Assembly: GCA_041392475.1 (NCBI GenBank)
Contig: JAWKLZ010000001.1
Location: 3,410,001 to 3,474,000 of the forward strand
Direction: 5' to 3'
Source of the DNA: Chitinophagales bacterium
GTDB taxonomy: Bacteria > Bacteroidota > Bacteroidia > Chitinophagales > UBA2359
Length of the DNA: 64,000 nt
In this document: one piece after another, positions 10,177 through 18,748 of the stretch
Layout of the letters: every line of letters begins with the position of its first letter
Numbering within the stretch: the first letter of the stretch is position 1
Program-made: the position numbers and the translations under genes
Notes under the pieces: generated by a model
What the model was told of the DNA's origin: nothing
Database searches by the model: none
Seen by the model: the letters and a program-made list of their open reading frames with translations, nothing else

Positions 10177-10299
10177 CATTCACTGAGGCAACAAATGAAC
10201 AGGTCAACTTTAGTTGAAACAAATTGTTCAATAATGGGTAGAAACTTGTCTTCAATCTGCTACATTCTTTCCTACATAAACTTAAACACAACCCATAAA

Positions 10300-10992
10300 A
10301 TGCCAAATAAACTTTCACAAAATTCTTCACCTGATCCCGAAAAAATTCTATGGAAAATGTTTGCCAGTAATTTCTTCCAAGGATTGCTGATTGTCGCACC
10401 AATCGCCATCACCATCTATTTGATTTACTGGCTCTTATCTTTTTTAGATGACATCATCCCCGTTAGTATCCCAGGCTTGGGTTTGTTCCTTCTCATCAGC
10501 ATCATCACCTTTGTAGGATACCTGAGCAGAAATTATTTGGTCAAACCTGTATTGAGAGAATTGGAGAATTTTATGGCAAAAATGCCTTTGGTCAAAATCA
10601 TTTTTTCATCGGTCAAGGACTTGTTTGTTGCTTTTTTGAGTGAAGAACGAAAGCTGGAAAGTCCTGTTTTTGTGATTGTCAACCGAGAATCCAATATCAA
10701 ACGATTGGGTTTTGTGACCAATGACGATATGAGTAGTTTGGGCTTGAATGGAGAGGTAGCAGTCTATTTTCCACACTCTTATAATTTTTCGGGCAATCTA
10801 TTCATCGTTCCTCGTGAAAACATCATTCCTATCAAAAATCTCACATCTTCCCAAGCCATGAAGCTGATTATTTCGGGTGGTGTGGCGCAAATCAATGTAG
10901 ATGAATCAGTTCAGATTGAAGTGAATGTCGATGAAAGTGATAAGATTGAATTGACGATTGAAGGAGAGGTTTCGGATGCAAAAGTAGAATAA
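10300..10992 (+). CDS. DUF502 family membrane protein
   Basis: About 230 aa from the ATG at 10300 (MPNKLSQNSSPDPEK). An upstream in-frame ATG at 10195 would add 35 poorly conserved residues and overlap the previous gene's trailing region, so I prefer 10300. Two transmembrane helices follow (FFQGLLIVAPIAITIYLIYWLL and IPGLGLFLLISIITFVGYLS), with a conserved DUF502 core (PLVKIIFSSVKDLFVAF, PVFVIVNRESNIKRLGFVTND, VAVYFPHSYNFSGNLFIVPRENI, AMKLIISGGV). This family is widespread and its function is unknown. The acidic C-terminal tail (VDESVQIEVNVDESDKIEL) is lineage-specific. It is followed 60 bp later by the ABC ATPase gene. Confidence 0.85.
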   Translation: MPNKLSQNSSPDPEKILWKMFASNFFQGLLIVAPIAITIYLIYWLLSFLDDIIPVSIPGLGLFLLISIITFVGYLSRNYLVKPVLRELENFMAKMPLVKIIFSSVKDLFVAFLSEERKLESPVFVIVNRESNIKRLGFVTNDDMSSLGLNGEVAVYFPHSYNFSGNLFIVPRENIIPIKNLTSSQAMKLIISGGVAQINVDESVQIEVNVDESDKIELTIEGEVSDAKVE

Positions 10993-11052
10993 CGACATTT
11001 AACGTTTTTTTTCTAAACCAATTACAAGGCTTTTCGGTTATTGAAGCGATAA

Positions 11053-11766
11053 ATGAATCGAAACAACCGTATGAATGAAATGCTCAAAGTCCACCAACTC
11101 ACCAAATCCTTTCGCAGTGGTGGCAAAGTTTTGACCGTATTAGAAGATGTCAGTTTTAGTATTTACAAAGGCGATGCCGTAGCGATTGTAGGCCCTTCGG
11201 GAAGTGGAAAAACAACCCTACTCGGCTTGTGTGCAGGTTTAGACCGAGCAACTTCTGGCAGTGTCGAAATCAAAGGTCAACGCATTGACCAACTTTCGGA
11301 GGACGAAAGAGCGGCTATCCGCAACAAACATATTGGCTTTATCTTCCAAAATTTTCAGCTACTCCCAACCCTTACTGCTCTCGAAAATGTGATGGTTCCT
11401 TTAGAGTTGAGAGGCGAAAAAAATATCTATAAACAGTCAATGGAACTCTTGGAACGTGTGGGACTCGCAGATCGACACCACCATTATCCTTCTCAACTTT
11501 CGGGTGGTGAACAGCAAAGAGTCGCCTTGGCCCGTGCCTTCTCCAACCGACCAGAAATTCTTTTTGCAGATGAACCTACAGGCAATCTCGATGAAGAAAC
11601 GAGTGAGAAAGTCGAAGAATTGCTTTTTGACCTCAACAAAGAGGCTGGTACAACTTTGATTATTGTCACACACGACCTCGAATTGGCTGGCAAAACGCAA
11701 CGGATTATTCAATTGAAGGGAGGAAGGGTGATTGAAGATAGGGCAACAGCAGTGGAAATGGTATAA
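11053..11766 (+). CDS. LolD/MacB-type ABC transporter ATP-binding protein
   Basis: A 237-aa ABC ATPase with Walker A GPSGSGKTT, Q-loop FIFQNFQLLPTLTALENVMVPLEL, signature LSGGEQQRVALARAF, Walker B ILFADEPTGNLD and switch His (VTHD). The FQLLPTLTALENV signature and the short length place it in the LolD/YbbA/MacB-like group, which energises lipoprotein release or efflux with a separate FtsX-like permease. No permease is adjacent, so its partner is elsewhere. Starts at 11071 or 11080 (MNEMLKV, MLKV) are also possible. Confidence 0.9.
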   Translation: MNRNNRMNEMLKVHQLTKSFRSGGKVLTVLEDVSFSIYKGDAVAIVGPSGSGKTTLLGLCAGLDRATSGSVEIKGQRIDQLSEDERAAIRNKHIGFIFQNFQLLPTLTALENVMVPLELRGEKNIYKQSMELLERVGLADRHHHYPSQLSGGEQQRVALARAFSNRPEILFADEPTGNLDEETSEKVEELLFDLNKEAGTTLIIVTHDLELAGKTQRIIQLKGGRVIEDRATAVEMV

Positions 11767-11813
11767 ATGGTTGAATGGTTGAATGGTTGAATGGTTGAAT
11801 GGTTGAATGGTTG
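11766..11813. repeat. 8-bp tandem repeat (AATGGTTG x6)
   Basis: Six perfect copies of AATGGTTG start at the stop codon of the ABC ATPase gene. A low-complexity stretch with repeated AACACATCAAAACACTAACAC-like motifs follows to 11900. This is a slippage-prone microsatellite between two co-directional genes. Confidence 0.9.
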
Positions 11814-11912
11814 AATTACTAAATTTACAAAAAAACAACATCAAAACATTAACACACCAAAAAATTAAGACTTTAACACATCAAAACACTAACACATAAA
11901 AAACAAAAAAAT

Positions 11913-12899
11913 ATGCAATACAGACGACTCGGAAAATCTGGCTTACAAGTCAGTACATTATCATTTGGTGCATGGATCACCTTTGGCAAACAAATTGCTG
12001 AAGATGTAGCCACAGATTTGATGAAAACCGCTTATGATGGCGGCATCAACTTTTTTGACAATGCAGAGGCCTATGCCGCAGGAGAAGCAGAGCGGGTAAT
12101 GGGGCGTATCTTCAACAAAATGCAATGGGATCGTTCCAGTTTCTTGGTGTCGAGCAAAGTCTATTTTGGAGATGGCGGTCGAAAACCCAACCAAACGGGG
12201 TTGAGCCGCAAACACATCATGGAAGCTTGTGAGGCAGCCTTGAAAAGATTGCAGGTGGATTACCTCGACCTATTTTTCTGCCACCGTCCCGATAAAAATA
12301 CGCCGATTGAAGAAACCGTTTGGGCGATGAATCACCTGATTCAACAAGGTAAAATCTTGTATTGGGGAACATCTGAGTGGAGCGCACAGGAAATCACCGA
12401 AGCCCATGCAGCCGCCGCTCGATACAGTTTGATTGGCCCTACGATGGAGCAGCCACAATACAATATGTTGCACCGTGAGCGTTTTGAAATAGAATATGGA
12501 CAGCTCTACAAAAACTTCGGAATGGGTACAACGATTTGGTCTCCATTGGCTTCTGGTATTTTGACTGGAAAATATAATGAGGGTATTCCCGACGAAAAAA
12601 CCCGCCTAACGATGGAAGGCATGGAATGGCTCAAAGACGGTACATTGGTCGAAAAAAACCTCCAAAAGGTTAGAAATTTGTCTGCTTATGCCGACACTTT
12701 GGGAATTTCTATGCCGAACTTGGCTTTGGCTTGGTGCGTCAAAAATCCTAATGTCAGCACGGTTATTTTGGGTGCGTCAAAGGTAAGTCACCTAGAAGAA
12801 AACCTGAAAACACTGGATTATGTGAATCAATTGACCGATGAGGTAATGATTAAAATTGACGATATTTTGGGTAATAAACCTGCAAAGCCAATGTGGTAA
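11913..12899 (+). CDS. Aldo/keto reductase, Kv-beta-like (YghZ/voltage-gated channel beta subunit family)
   Basis: A 328-aa NADPH-dependent aldo/keto reductase. It starts MQYRRLGKSGLQVSTLSFGAW. The catalytic tetrad is visible: Asp in FFDNAEAY, Tyr in AEAYAAGEAE, Lys in FLVSSKVYF and His in DLFFCHRP. The conserved SPLASGILTGKYN loop and C-terminal cofactor motif (NVSTVILGASKVSHLEENL) are those of the potassium-channel beta-subunit branch. Members reduce aldehydes and ketones such as methylglyoxal. The name refers to sequence similarity only and does not imply a link to the K+ channel gene found 20 kb downstream. A terminator follows at 12923. Confidence 0.9.
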   Translation: MQYRRLGKSGLQVSTLSFGAWITFGKQIAEDVATDLMKTAYDGGINFFDNAEAYAAGEAERVMGRIFNKMQWDRSSFLVSSKVYFGDGGRKPNQTGLSRKHIMEACEAALKRLQVDYLDLFFCHRPDKNTPIEETVWAMNHLIQQGKILYWGTSEWSAQEITEAHAAAARYSLIGPTMEQPQYNMLHRERFEIEYGQLYKNFGMGTTIWSPLASGILTGKYNEGIPDEKTRLTMEGMEWLKDGTLVEKNLQKVRNLSAYADTLGISMPNLALAWCVKNPNVSTVILGASKVSHLEENLKTLDYVNQLTDEVMIKIDDILGNKPAKPMW

Positions 12900-12922
12900 A
12901 ACTACTCTAAAATGATATTCAA

Positions 12923-12960
12923 CCCTCTTTACAAAAATAATGTAAAGGGGTTTTTTTTTT
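12923..12960 (+). terminator. Rho-independent terminator after the aldo/keto reductase
   Basis: Stem CCCTCTTTAC (12923-12932) with GTAAAGGGG (12942-12950), followed by ten T residues. Confidence 0.85.
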
Positions 12961-12992
12961 GCATCAAAAAACAGAAGTAAATTTGGATGTAA

Positions 12993-13694
12993 TCAGTTTT
13001 CCTTCTTCAAAACTGATTCTTTTTGAATCAATGCCAAAACACCACAAATCATAAAAAACAGACACAAAACAATCAATCCCCATTGTGAAAGAGTCGGTAC
13101 TGTTGGAGGATAAGGTTGGACTGTAACAGTAAAATCTAAATCTCCATTGGAATTGTAACTATGTGTTGATGAAACAAAGTTGCCTCCTGGATAATTGGAG
13201 AGGGAACTTGAGGTAGCTCCCATTGCATTGGTATCTCCATCTAAGTTGTCGACTACAAAACGGTAAATCGTTCCATCATTTTTTACAGGAAATGGAATAC
13301 TTAAGTCAAATTCTATTTGTTGTCCAGAAGTTAGTTCAACAGGAAAAACGAGAGTAGCAACCGCATTGGTCGGAATAGAATTCCCTTCTCCAGGTTCTTC
13401 GGCAATATAAAGTTCGTAAGTTCCTGCTTGTGACAAACAACATGAAAATCCTCCTCCTGTAAGACGAACCCTCACAATTTCTCCATTTGCACAACTCGTA
13501 AAAGTTTGACCAATAAAATCATCTCCATCAAAAGAGGTAGAACCTAAGAGAGTCGTAGGTTGTACGACACACTGAGCCTGTAAATACAGGGGAGAAATAA
13601 AGAAAATCCCTATCATTAACAACAGAAATAATTTGTTGAAAATTAATATGTTGTGTGGTGTAGGTAAATTTGAAAAAGTTTTTATTGTAAACAT
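12993..13694 (-). CDS. Secreted protein with IPTL-CTERM-like sorting tail
   Basis: About 233 aa from the ATG at 13694 (MFTIKTFSNLP); an ATG at 13724 would add ten residues. A hydrophobic signal segment (LFLLLMIGIFFISPLYLQAQ) is followed by a beta-rich exported domain with cysteines (CVVQPTTLLGS, SCANGEIVRVRLTGGGFSCC). The C-terminus has VPTLSQWGLIVLCLFFMICGVLALIQ and a basic end, which is the PTxxxWGL-hydrophobic-basic layout of IPTL-CTERM protein-sorting signals. The exported domain is not one I recognise. A second protein with the same tail is at 56770-57780. Confidence 0.7.
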   Translation of the reverse strand: MFTIKTFSNLPTPHNILIFNKLFLLLMIGIFFISPLYLQAQCVVQPTTLLGSTSFDGDDFIGQTFTSCANGEIVRVRLTGGGFSCCLSQAGTYELYIAEEPGEGNSIPTNAVATLVFPVELTSGQQIEFDLSIPFPVKNDGTIYRFVVDNLDGDTNAMGATSSSLSNYPGGNFVSSTHSYNSNGDLDFTVTVQPYPPTVPTLSQWGLIVLCLFFMICGVLALIQKESVLKKEN

Positions 13695-13811
13695 TTTATT
13701 AAGTTTGGGCAGGTAAAAACGCAAATCCTATTTGCTAAAATACTAAAATTTTGGAAGTTCGATATGAAATATTGACTACATTGTCATTCTAAAAAAATAA
13801 AATTTTAAGCT

Positions 13812-14609
13812 ATGAAACCTCTTTCTATTCTCTGCAAAGAAACCTGCAACATCGCCCAAGAAGTCGCTCAGTTCATTGCGGCAGAACTCGACAAGGTTCA
13901 AACCGACCAAATTGAAGTAAAAGATCTCAATCAGTTGGTGAGTTATGTCGACACAACTTCCGAAAAACGCCTCATTGCAGCTTTGCAGAAAATTCTCCCC
14001 GAATCAGGCTTTATTGCAGAAGAAAACACAGTGGCCCAAAACCGCAACAAAGAATGGCAATGGATCATTGACCCTTTGGACGGTACGACCAATTTTTTGC
14101 ACCACATTCCATCTTTTGCCATCAGCATTGGATTGATGCACAAGGAAGAAATCGTATTGGGTGTGGTCTTGGAAATCAACCGAATGGAATGTTTTTCGGC
14201 TTGGAAAAATGGAGGAGCATACCTCAATGGTCAGCCGATTCAGGTATCTCAAAATCCTCTTTTGAAAAACGGACTTTTCGCCACAGGTTTTCCCTACTAC
14301 GATTTTAGCATTGTAGAAAGTTACCTCAAGGTGCTGCAATATTTTATCCGTGAAACACGGGGTATCAGACGTTTGGGAGCAGCAGCCGTTGATTTGTGTT
14401 ATGTGGCGTGTGGGCGATTTGATGGTTTTTGGGAACACAGTTTGAGTCCGTGGGATGTGGCTGCGGGGAGTTTGATTGTGCAGGAAGCGGGTGGTGTAGT
14501 GACGGACTTCAAAGGCGGAAAAGACTACTTGTTTGGGCGTGAAATCGTGGCAAGTAGTCGGGCAATTGAAGCGGAGTTTTTTGCAGCGGTTTCGGAACAT
14601 CTTGGGTAA
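13812..14609 (+). CDS. suhB: Inositol monophosphatase family protein
   Basis: A 265-aa Mg2+-dependent phosphatase of the IMPase/SuhB/CysQ fold. The metal-binding motifs are complete: GFIAEEN (first Glu pair), WIIDPLDGTTNFLHHIPSFAISIGL (DPxDGT), and WEHSLSPWDVAAGSLIVQEAGGVVTDFKG (WDxAAG). It would hydrolyse myo-inositol-1-phosphate or a related sugar phosphate in the cytosol. Length is normal. It stands alone upstream of the IS110 remnant. Confidence 0.92.
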   Translation: MKPLSILCKETCNIAQEVAQFIAAELDKVQTDQIEVKDLNQLVSYVDTTSEKRLIAALQKILPESGFIAEENTVAQNRNKEWQWIIDPLDGTTNFLHHIPSFAISIGLMHKEEIVLGVVLEINRMECFSAWKNGGAYLNGQPIQVSQNPLLKNGLFATGFPYYDFSIVESYLKVLQYFIRETRGIRRLGAAAVDLCYVACGRFDGFWEHSLSPWDVAAGSLIVQEAGGVVTDFKGGKDYLFGREIVASSRAIEAEFFAAVSEHLG

Positions 14610-14726
14610 AGATAACCCACAACGCAAACTTTGGCAATAGTTGGGGTGAGCGCATATTAAATCGATACGAAGACGAACTGTATTAAAAAGCAAGCAAAAA
14701 TCGGATTATTTTTTAAATTGGTTATT

Positions 14727-15711
14727 TTATTCAATATGTTCTTTGAATTTATTGTGATAATCATCTTGAAATTTGACACCTGATTTAACGACGGCAAAAG
14801 TTTGCCTAAGCAGCTTGTTGATAACAGCAACTTTAGCTACCTTGTATGGCTTTCCTTTTGATCGGAGTCTATTGAAAAGTTCTTTACATTCTTTATTGAA
14901 TCGTATAGCTGCTCTTGTAGCATTGAAAAGAACTGTCCTAATTTGAGCTGGACCAGCTTTTGAAATGCGTCCTTTTCGATACACAGAAGAACCCGATTGA
15001 TGAGTCAAAGGCACTAAGGCCTACAAACTTAACCAATTGTTTAGAATTTGTAAATAATTCAAAGCCATTAGTATATGTGTATAGTAATTGGGCTGATTTT
15101 TCGCCAATACCCTTAACAGAACAGGCAAGTTCTTTGAATTTATCGAAACCAATGTCAGTCAAGGCATCCAATTCTTGTTTGATTTTTCGAATATTGTCTT
15201 GTATCGTATTCAATACGTCTTGAAAAGCTTCTAAGACAACATCTGGTGTGTAAAGACACTGCATAAGGCTATGAATTTGATTTTTAGTCTGTCGTTCCTG
15301 CTTTTCAAAGGCATTAAGAGCCATTTGCATTTTTTTTCTCTTTTGAATATCCTCATTAGGCATTTGAAAATCAGGCAAATCAAGTGTCTTTCCAGCTATT
15401 GCTAAAGCTCTTGCTGCTTGCTTATCATCTTTTGCAGTAATGCCTAAGACTTTCATAAAAGCACTGCTTTTTTGTGGATTAATCAATTTAATAGAGCAGT
15501 TGGATTTGTCTAAAGAATGAAGCAACTTATCACTGTAAGTGCCAGTAGGTTCTAAAACAAAAGTAATATGTTGTTCATCAAAACCTTGTAAGAATACCTC
15601 TATGGATTTCATTGTATTTTCGATTTGATAATCAACCCAGTGGTTATCTTCTTGATAAGCAATGTCTAAAGTCTTGTTACTTACATCTATACCGATAATT
15701 AGAGAATTCAT
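14727..15711 (-). pseudogene. IS110-family transposase, frameshifted
   Basis: Two overlapping frames make up one IS110/IS1111 recombinase. The N-terminal frame (from 15711) has the RuvC-like DEDD domain: IGIDVSNKTLDIA, FVLEPTGTYSD and AKDDKQAARALA. The C-terminal frame (ending 14727) has the transposase_20 part with the catalytic serine region SGSSVYRKGRISKAG and NKLLRQTFAVVKSG. The frames join at KQLVKFVGL then PLTHQSGSS; dropping one A near 15011-15018 makes a continuous protein of about 325 aa, normal for the family. IS110 enzymes do not normally use programmed frameshifting, so I read this as inactivation. No terminal inverted repeats are expected for this family and none were found. Confidence 0.88.
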
Positions 15712-15890
15712 AAAGTAATAAATTGAATGTTAAACTAATAATGATGAAATATATCCTATGAAATCTGCGTCGTGACTCAGGCTTTATGCCTACTGAACTG
15801 TCCGATTTTTATGGGATATAAAGAACGAGGGCTAACGTCTAATACGGTCTCTAAGGACTACTTTTGAATCAGTTTACCCTCGTTCTTAAT
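15712..15890 (-). ncRNA. Candidate IS110 non-coding end (bridge-RNA region) with stem GAACGAGGG/CCCTCGTTC
   Basis: The stretch upstream of the transposase start has no ORF and holds a 9-bp perfect inverted repeat, 15823-15831 with 15878-15886, enclosing a 46-nt loop, plus smaller repeats (GGCTTTATGCC near 15780). In IS110-group elements the bridge RNA that selects target and donor is encoded upstream of the recombinase. The position fits, but the RNA and its guide loops are not demonstrated. Confidence 0.4.
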
Positions 15891-15950
15891 TTTAATCAAT
15901 ATATTATTTTTATTACAACTTTTGTACTTTTTCCTCTTGGAGCGATGTAC

Positions 15951-16026
15951 GACTTTTGTAGTTTTCTGTTGATAGAAAGTTGATTTTCTTCCTTTTGATA
16001 CATTTTTAAATGAAACTACAAAAGTC
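15951..16026. repeat. 14-bp perfect inverted repeat
   Basis: GACTTTTGTAGTTT (15951-15964) and AAACTACAAAAGTC (16013-16026) are separated by 48 bp. It lies between the IS110 element and a gene remnant and may be an end of a small decayed element. Nothing else is recognised between 15890 and 16036. Confidence 0.5.
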
Positions 16027-16035
16027 TAAGGCAAA

Positions 16036-16233
16036 TTAAAAATTCCAACAATACTTTGTAATATTGTTGGAAGATGGGTTTGGTTTATATTCCCCCAAAA
16101 CAAACAAGCCAACAATAGCGAGAATTTCGGCAACATCTAACAGATTCCCCAACAAGTGAAGCGTCATCGGATAAATGTCGCCGAACCCTAAAGGTGTTCC
16201 GACAAATTGGAATGTTCCATAGGCGAATTTCTC
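16036..16233 (-). pseudogene. C-terminal remnant of a membrane protein
   Basis: About 65 codons without a stop and without a start codon, beginning right after a TAG and ending at a TAA (16036-16038). The translation includes FGDIYPMTLHLLGNLLDVAE and ILAIVGLFVLGEYKP, which reads like the last helices of a membrane protein. No family recognised. It could be chance, but the composition is protein-like and it lies in a scrambled region. Confidence 0.3.
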
Positions 16234-16343
16234 CTACATTTTCTCCTCATCTTAACAACAAACAAACAGCGTAGAGACGTTTTACCAAAACGTCTTCCAT
16301 AGCCGCATCCTCACCAAAATGGGTAAATTACTTGATTATAAAC

Positions 16344-16385
16344 CCCATACGTAGCCCACGAATTAATTCGTGGGCTACGTATGGG
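16344..16385. repeat. 42-bp perfect palindrome, copy 1
   Basis: Perfectly self-complementary from CCCATACGTAGCCCACG to CGTGGGCTACGTATGGG around a central AATTAATT. It sits on the trailer side of CRISPR array 1. An identical copy lies at 17464-17505, and half or degenerate copies lie at 21237-21275, 21679-21720 and 56656-56690. Confidence 0.95.
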
Positions 16386-16477
16386 AGGAGTAAATTCATA
16401 AAAAATCATCCTCACCAAAATGGATAAATCAACAATAATTCAAATAATATCTCCCCTCCGTTTGGAGGCGGTGGGGG

Positions 16478-17235
16478 AGGTATATCCTCACCAAAATGGA
16501 TAATAGTCCGAACTTCTCTCGAAAATTCTGTCTTAACGATGGAGATTGAGGTTTTAATCCTCACCAAAATGGATAATAGTCCGAACAGGCACAATATTTT
16601 CTCAACGTAGTGCGAAAAAGAAGTTTTAATCCTCACCAAAATGGATAATAGTCCGAACCTTGCAAGCTCGTCAGTTTTCGACACAAGGATCCATCGTTTT
16701 AATCCTCACCAAAATGGATAATAGTCCGAACAGCGACAGTGATTTCTACTATAGCGCACAAAAATTCGTTTTAATCCTCACCAAAATGGATAATAGTCCG
16801 AACGGATCGTCAATTATCGGACTCTCTGCGCAACATGCAGTTTTAATCCTCACCAAAATGGATAATAGTCCGAACTCCGTCCTACACGGAGCCCGCAGCT
16901 CCTGCCATTATCGTTTTAATCCTCACCAAAATGGATAATAGTCCGAACGCCTTTTCTCTTGAACTAGGGGAAGAGGCGGAAGTAGTTTTAATCCTCACCA
17001 AAATGGATAATAGTCCGAACCACCCAATGGTTCCGTGATCAGAAAACGACCATGGTTTTAATCCTCACCAAAATGGATAATAGTCCGAACACCCTCACCG
17101 CTCAAACTGCGCTATTCAATAGTGACAGTTTTAATCCTCACCAAAATGGATAATAGTCCGAACTGTACTGGTACTCCCATACGCTGTGTACGATGAGTAG
17201 TTTTAATCCTCACCAAAATGGATAATAGTCCGAAC
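16478..17235 (-). CRISPR. CRISPR array 1, 36-bp repeat, 11 repeats / 10 spacers
   Basis: Repeats start at 16478 (degenerate), 16551, 16623, 16696, 16768, 16840, 16913, 16985, 17055, 17128 and 17200. On the plus strand the unit begins GTTTTAATCCTCACC and ends ATAATAGTCCGAAC. Spacers are 34-37 bp. The first repeat has lost its first six bases, marking the trailer on the left. The reverse complement ends in ATTAAAAC, a plausible 8-nt crRNA 5' handle like the ATTGAAAC of other type III arrays, so transcription is leftward from the leader copy at 17236. A half repeat (CCTCACCAAAATGGATAA) also occurs at about 16410 in the trailer. Confidence 0.98.
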
Positions 17236-17360
17236 CCTCAATTATATGTTTCTCATTAAATATCAATTAATTGCGTCATTTGTTTTCTCCGCAAAAATGC
17301 CCAAATTGACAATCTTCAAAATTTACCCTCTTTTACGCATTAAATGATAATTGTATCCAA
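17236..17360 (-). promoter_or_regulatory. CRISPR leader, copy 1 (duplicate of the cas2-proximal leader)
   Basis: AT-rich 125-bp segment differing from 18645-18769 at only about four positions. Like that copy it runs into the sequence that encodes the last codons and stop of cas2 (GATAATTGTATCCAA), so the duplication took a piece of cas2 with it. It should drive array 1 leftward and mark the integration end. Confidence 0.8.
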
Positions 17361-17463
17361 GTCACATATTCTTGCTTCAAAAATAACCCATTCAAGCCAA
17401 TTTTCCAAACCTCATTCACCTTCACCAAACTCCCACCAACTCCGTAAGAAAATTCCTCCGAAA
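17333..17463 (-). pseudogene. C-terminal remnant of a beta-barrel-like protein between the two array blocks
   Basis: The open frame reads EEFSYGVGGSLVKVNEVWK then IGLNGLFLKQEYVTWIQLSF and stops at 17333, inside the duplicated leader. The alternating strand pattern and aromatic-hydrophobic ending resemble the last strands of an outer-membrane barrel. Upstream it runs into the 42-bp palindrome. It looks like a gene tail trapped during duplication of the array block. Confidence 0.3.
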
Positions 17464-17505
17464 CCCCATACGTAGCCCACGAATTAATTCGTGGGCTACG
17501 TATGG
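17464..17505. repeat. 42-bp perfect palindrome, copy 2
   Basis: Identical to 16344-16385. Downstream sequence to the first repeat of array 2 (17506-17596) also matches the array 1 trailer almost base for base, apart from a short deletion in the GGAGG-rich hairpin. Confidence 0.95.
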
Positions 17506-17596
17506 GAGGAGTAAATTCATAAAAAATCATCCTCACCAAAATGGATAAATCAACAATAATTCAAATAATATCTCCCCTCCGTTTGGAGGGTGGGGG

Positions 17597-18644
17597 AGGT
17601 ATATCCTCACCAAAATGGATAATAGTCCGAACTGCTTAATTAAACAAGTAGGTACAACTGGAGACGTGGTTTTAATCCTCACCAAAATGGATAATAGTCC
17701 GAACCGCTTCGGTCGGACTCTACAACGTAGCCTACTACAGGGTTTTAATCCTCACCAAAATGGATAATAGTCCGAACTGTCCGAAAAAGGTATGGTTACA
17801 GTGAAAAAACGCTAGTTTTAATCCTCACCAAAATGGATAATAGTCCGAACACCGCGCCAATTTATGGGCCGGAAACGAGTGGGTAGTTTTAATCCTCACC
17901 AAAATGGATAATAGTCCGAACAGGTAGTAAATCACTTATCAAAGTGAAAGACTTTGCAGTTTTAATCCTCACCAAAATGGATAATAGTCCGAACTTCAAG
18001 AGGAAATAGACAACTCCCCTTTTTATGCAGAGTTTTAATCCTCACCAAAATGGATAATAGTCCGAACAGTCATCAATATCGATGATCTACGGAATGAGTA
18101 TTGGTTTTAATCCTCACCAAAATGGATAATAGTCCGAACTGCATCGGAGGATGCATTGGAATGTGGGTTGTGATGTTTTAATCCTCACCAAAATGGATAA
18201 TAGTCCGAACTGCTAACATCCGATACGCCTCCTTCTAAGGAGGATTGTTTTAATCCTCACCAAAATGGATAATAGTCCGAACTGGAAATGGTGGCAATAA
18301 TAAGCTGCCTTGAGGCAGTGTTTTAATCCTCACCAAAATGGATAATAGTCCGAACGCCAAATACAAGTCACAGGGCTTGTTTGGCAAAACTGTTTTAATC
18401 CTCACCAAAATGGATAATAGTCCGAACTTTGCTTCTCTGCTGTGCTGGCGTTTCGGCCCAGAAGTTTTAATCCTCACCAAAATGGATAATAGTCCGAACG
18501 CCTTCTAGAAACCGTCACTCTGTACTTTAATGATGGGGTTTTAATCCTCACCAAAATGGATAATAGTCCGAACTTGAAGCATGACGGGGGGGGCACTCTT
18601 ACAGAAAGGTTTTAATCCTCACCAAAATGGATAATAGTCCGAAC
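17597..18644 (-). CRISPR. CRISPR array 2, same 36-bp repeat, 15 repeats / 14 spacers
   Basis: Repeats start at 17597 (degenerate), 17669, 17742, 17815, 17886, 17959, 18032, 18104, 18175, 18247, 18320, 18392, 18464, 18538 and 18609. The repeat is identical to array 1, with the same truncated trailer repeat on the left. The leader is on the right beside cas2, so the newest spacer is 18574-18608. No spacer appears shared with array 1 by eye. Several neighbouring spacers form strong hairpins (see findings). Confidence 0.98.
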
Positions 18645-18748
18645 CCTCAATTATATGTTTCTCATTAAATATCAATTAATTGCGTCATTTGTTTTTCCCG
18701 CAAAAATGCCCAAATTGACAATCTTCAAAATTTACCCCCTTTTACGCA
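18645..18748 (-). promoter_or_regulatory. CRISPR leader of array 2
   Basis: AT-rich 104-bp gap between the last repeat and the cas2 stop codon, transcribed leftward. It is near-identical to 17236-17339. Leader function is inferred from its position next to cas2, from repeat polarity and from the intact repeat at this end. Confidence 0.8.

Noticed and set aside
10195..10299. N-terminal extension of the DUF502 protein
   Set aside because: The residues before the ATG at 10300 look like untranslated sequence, and the conserved family region starts later.
11913..12899. Functional pairing of the Kv-beta-like aldo/keto reductase with the K+ channel at 32770-33672
   Set aside because: The genes are 20 kb apart, and this reductase family is widespread without channels.
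14938..15014. Possible programmed frameshift in the IS110 transposase
   Set aside because: IS110 enzymes are normally read in one frame, and no slippery heptamer with a downstream structure was evident; a simple one-base disruption is likelier.
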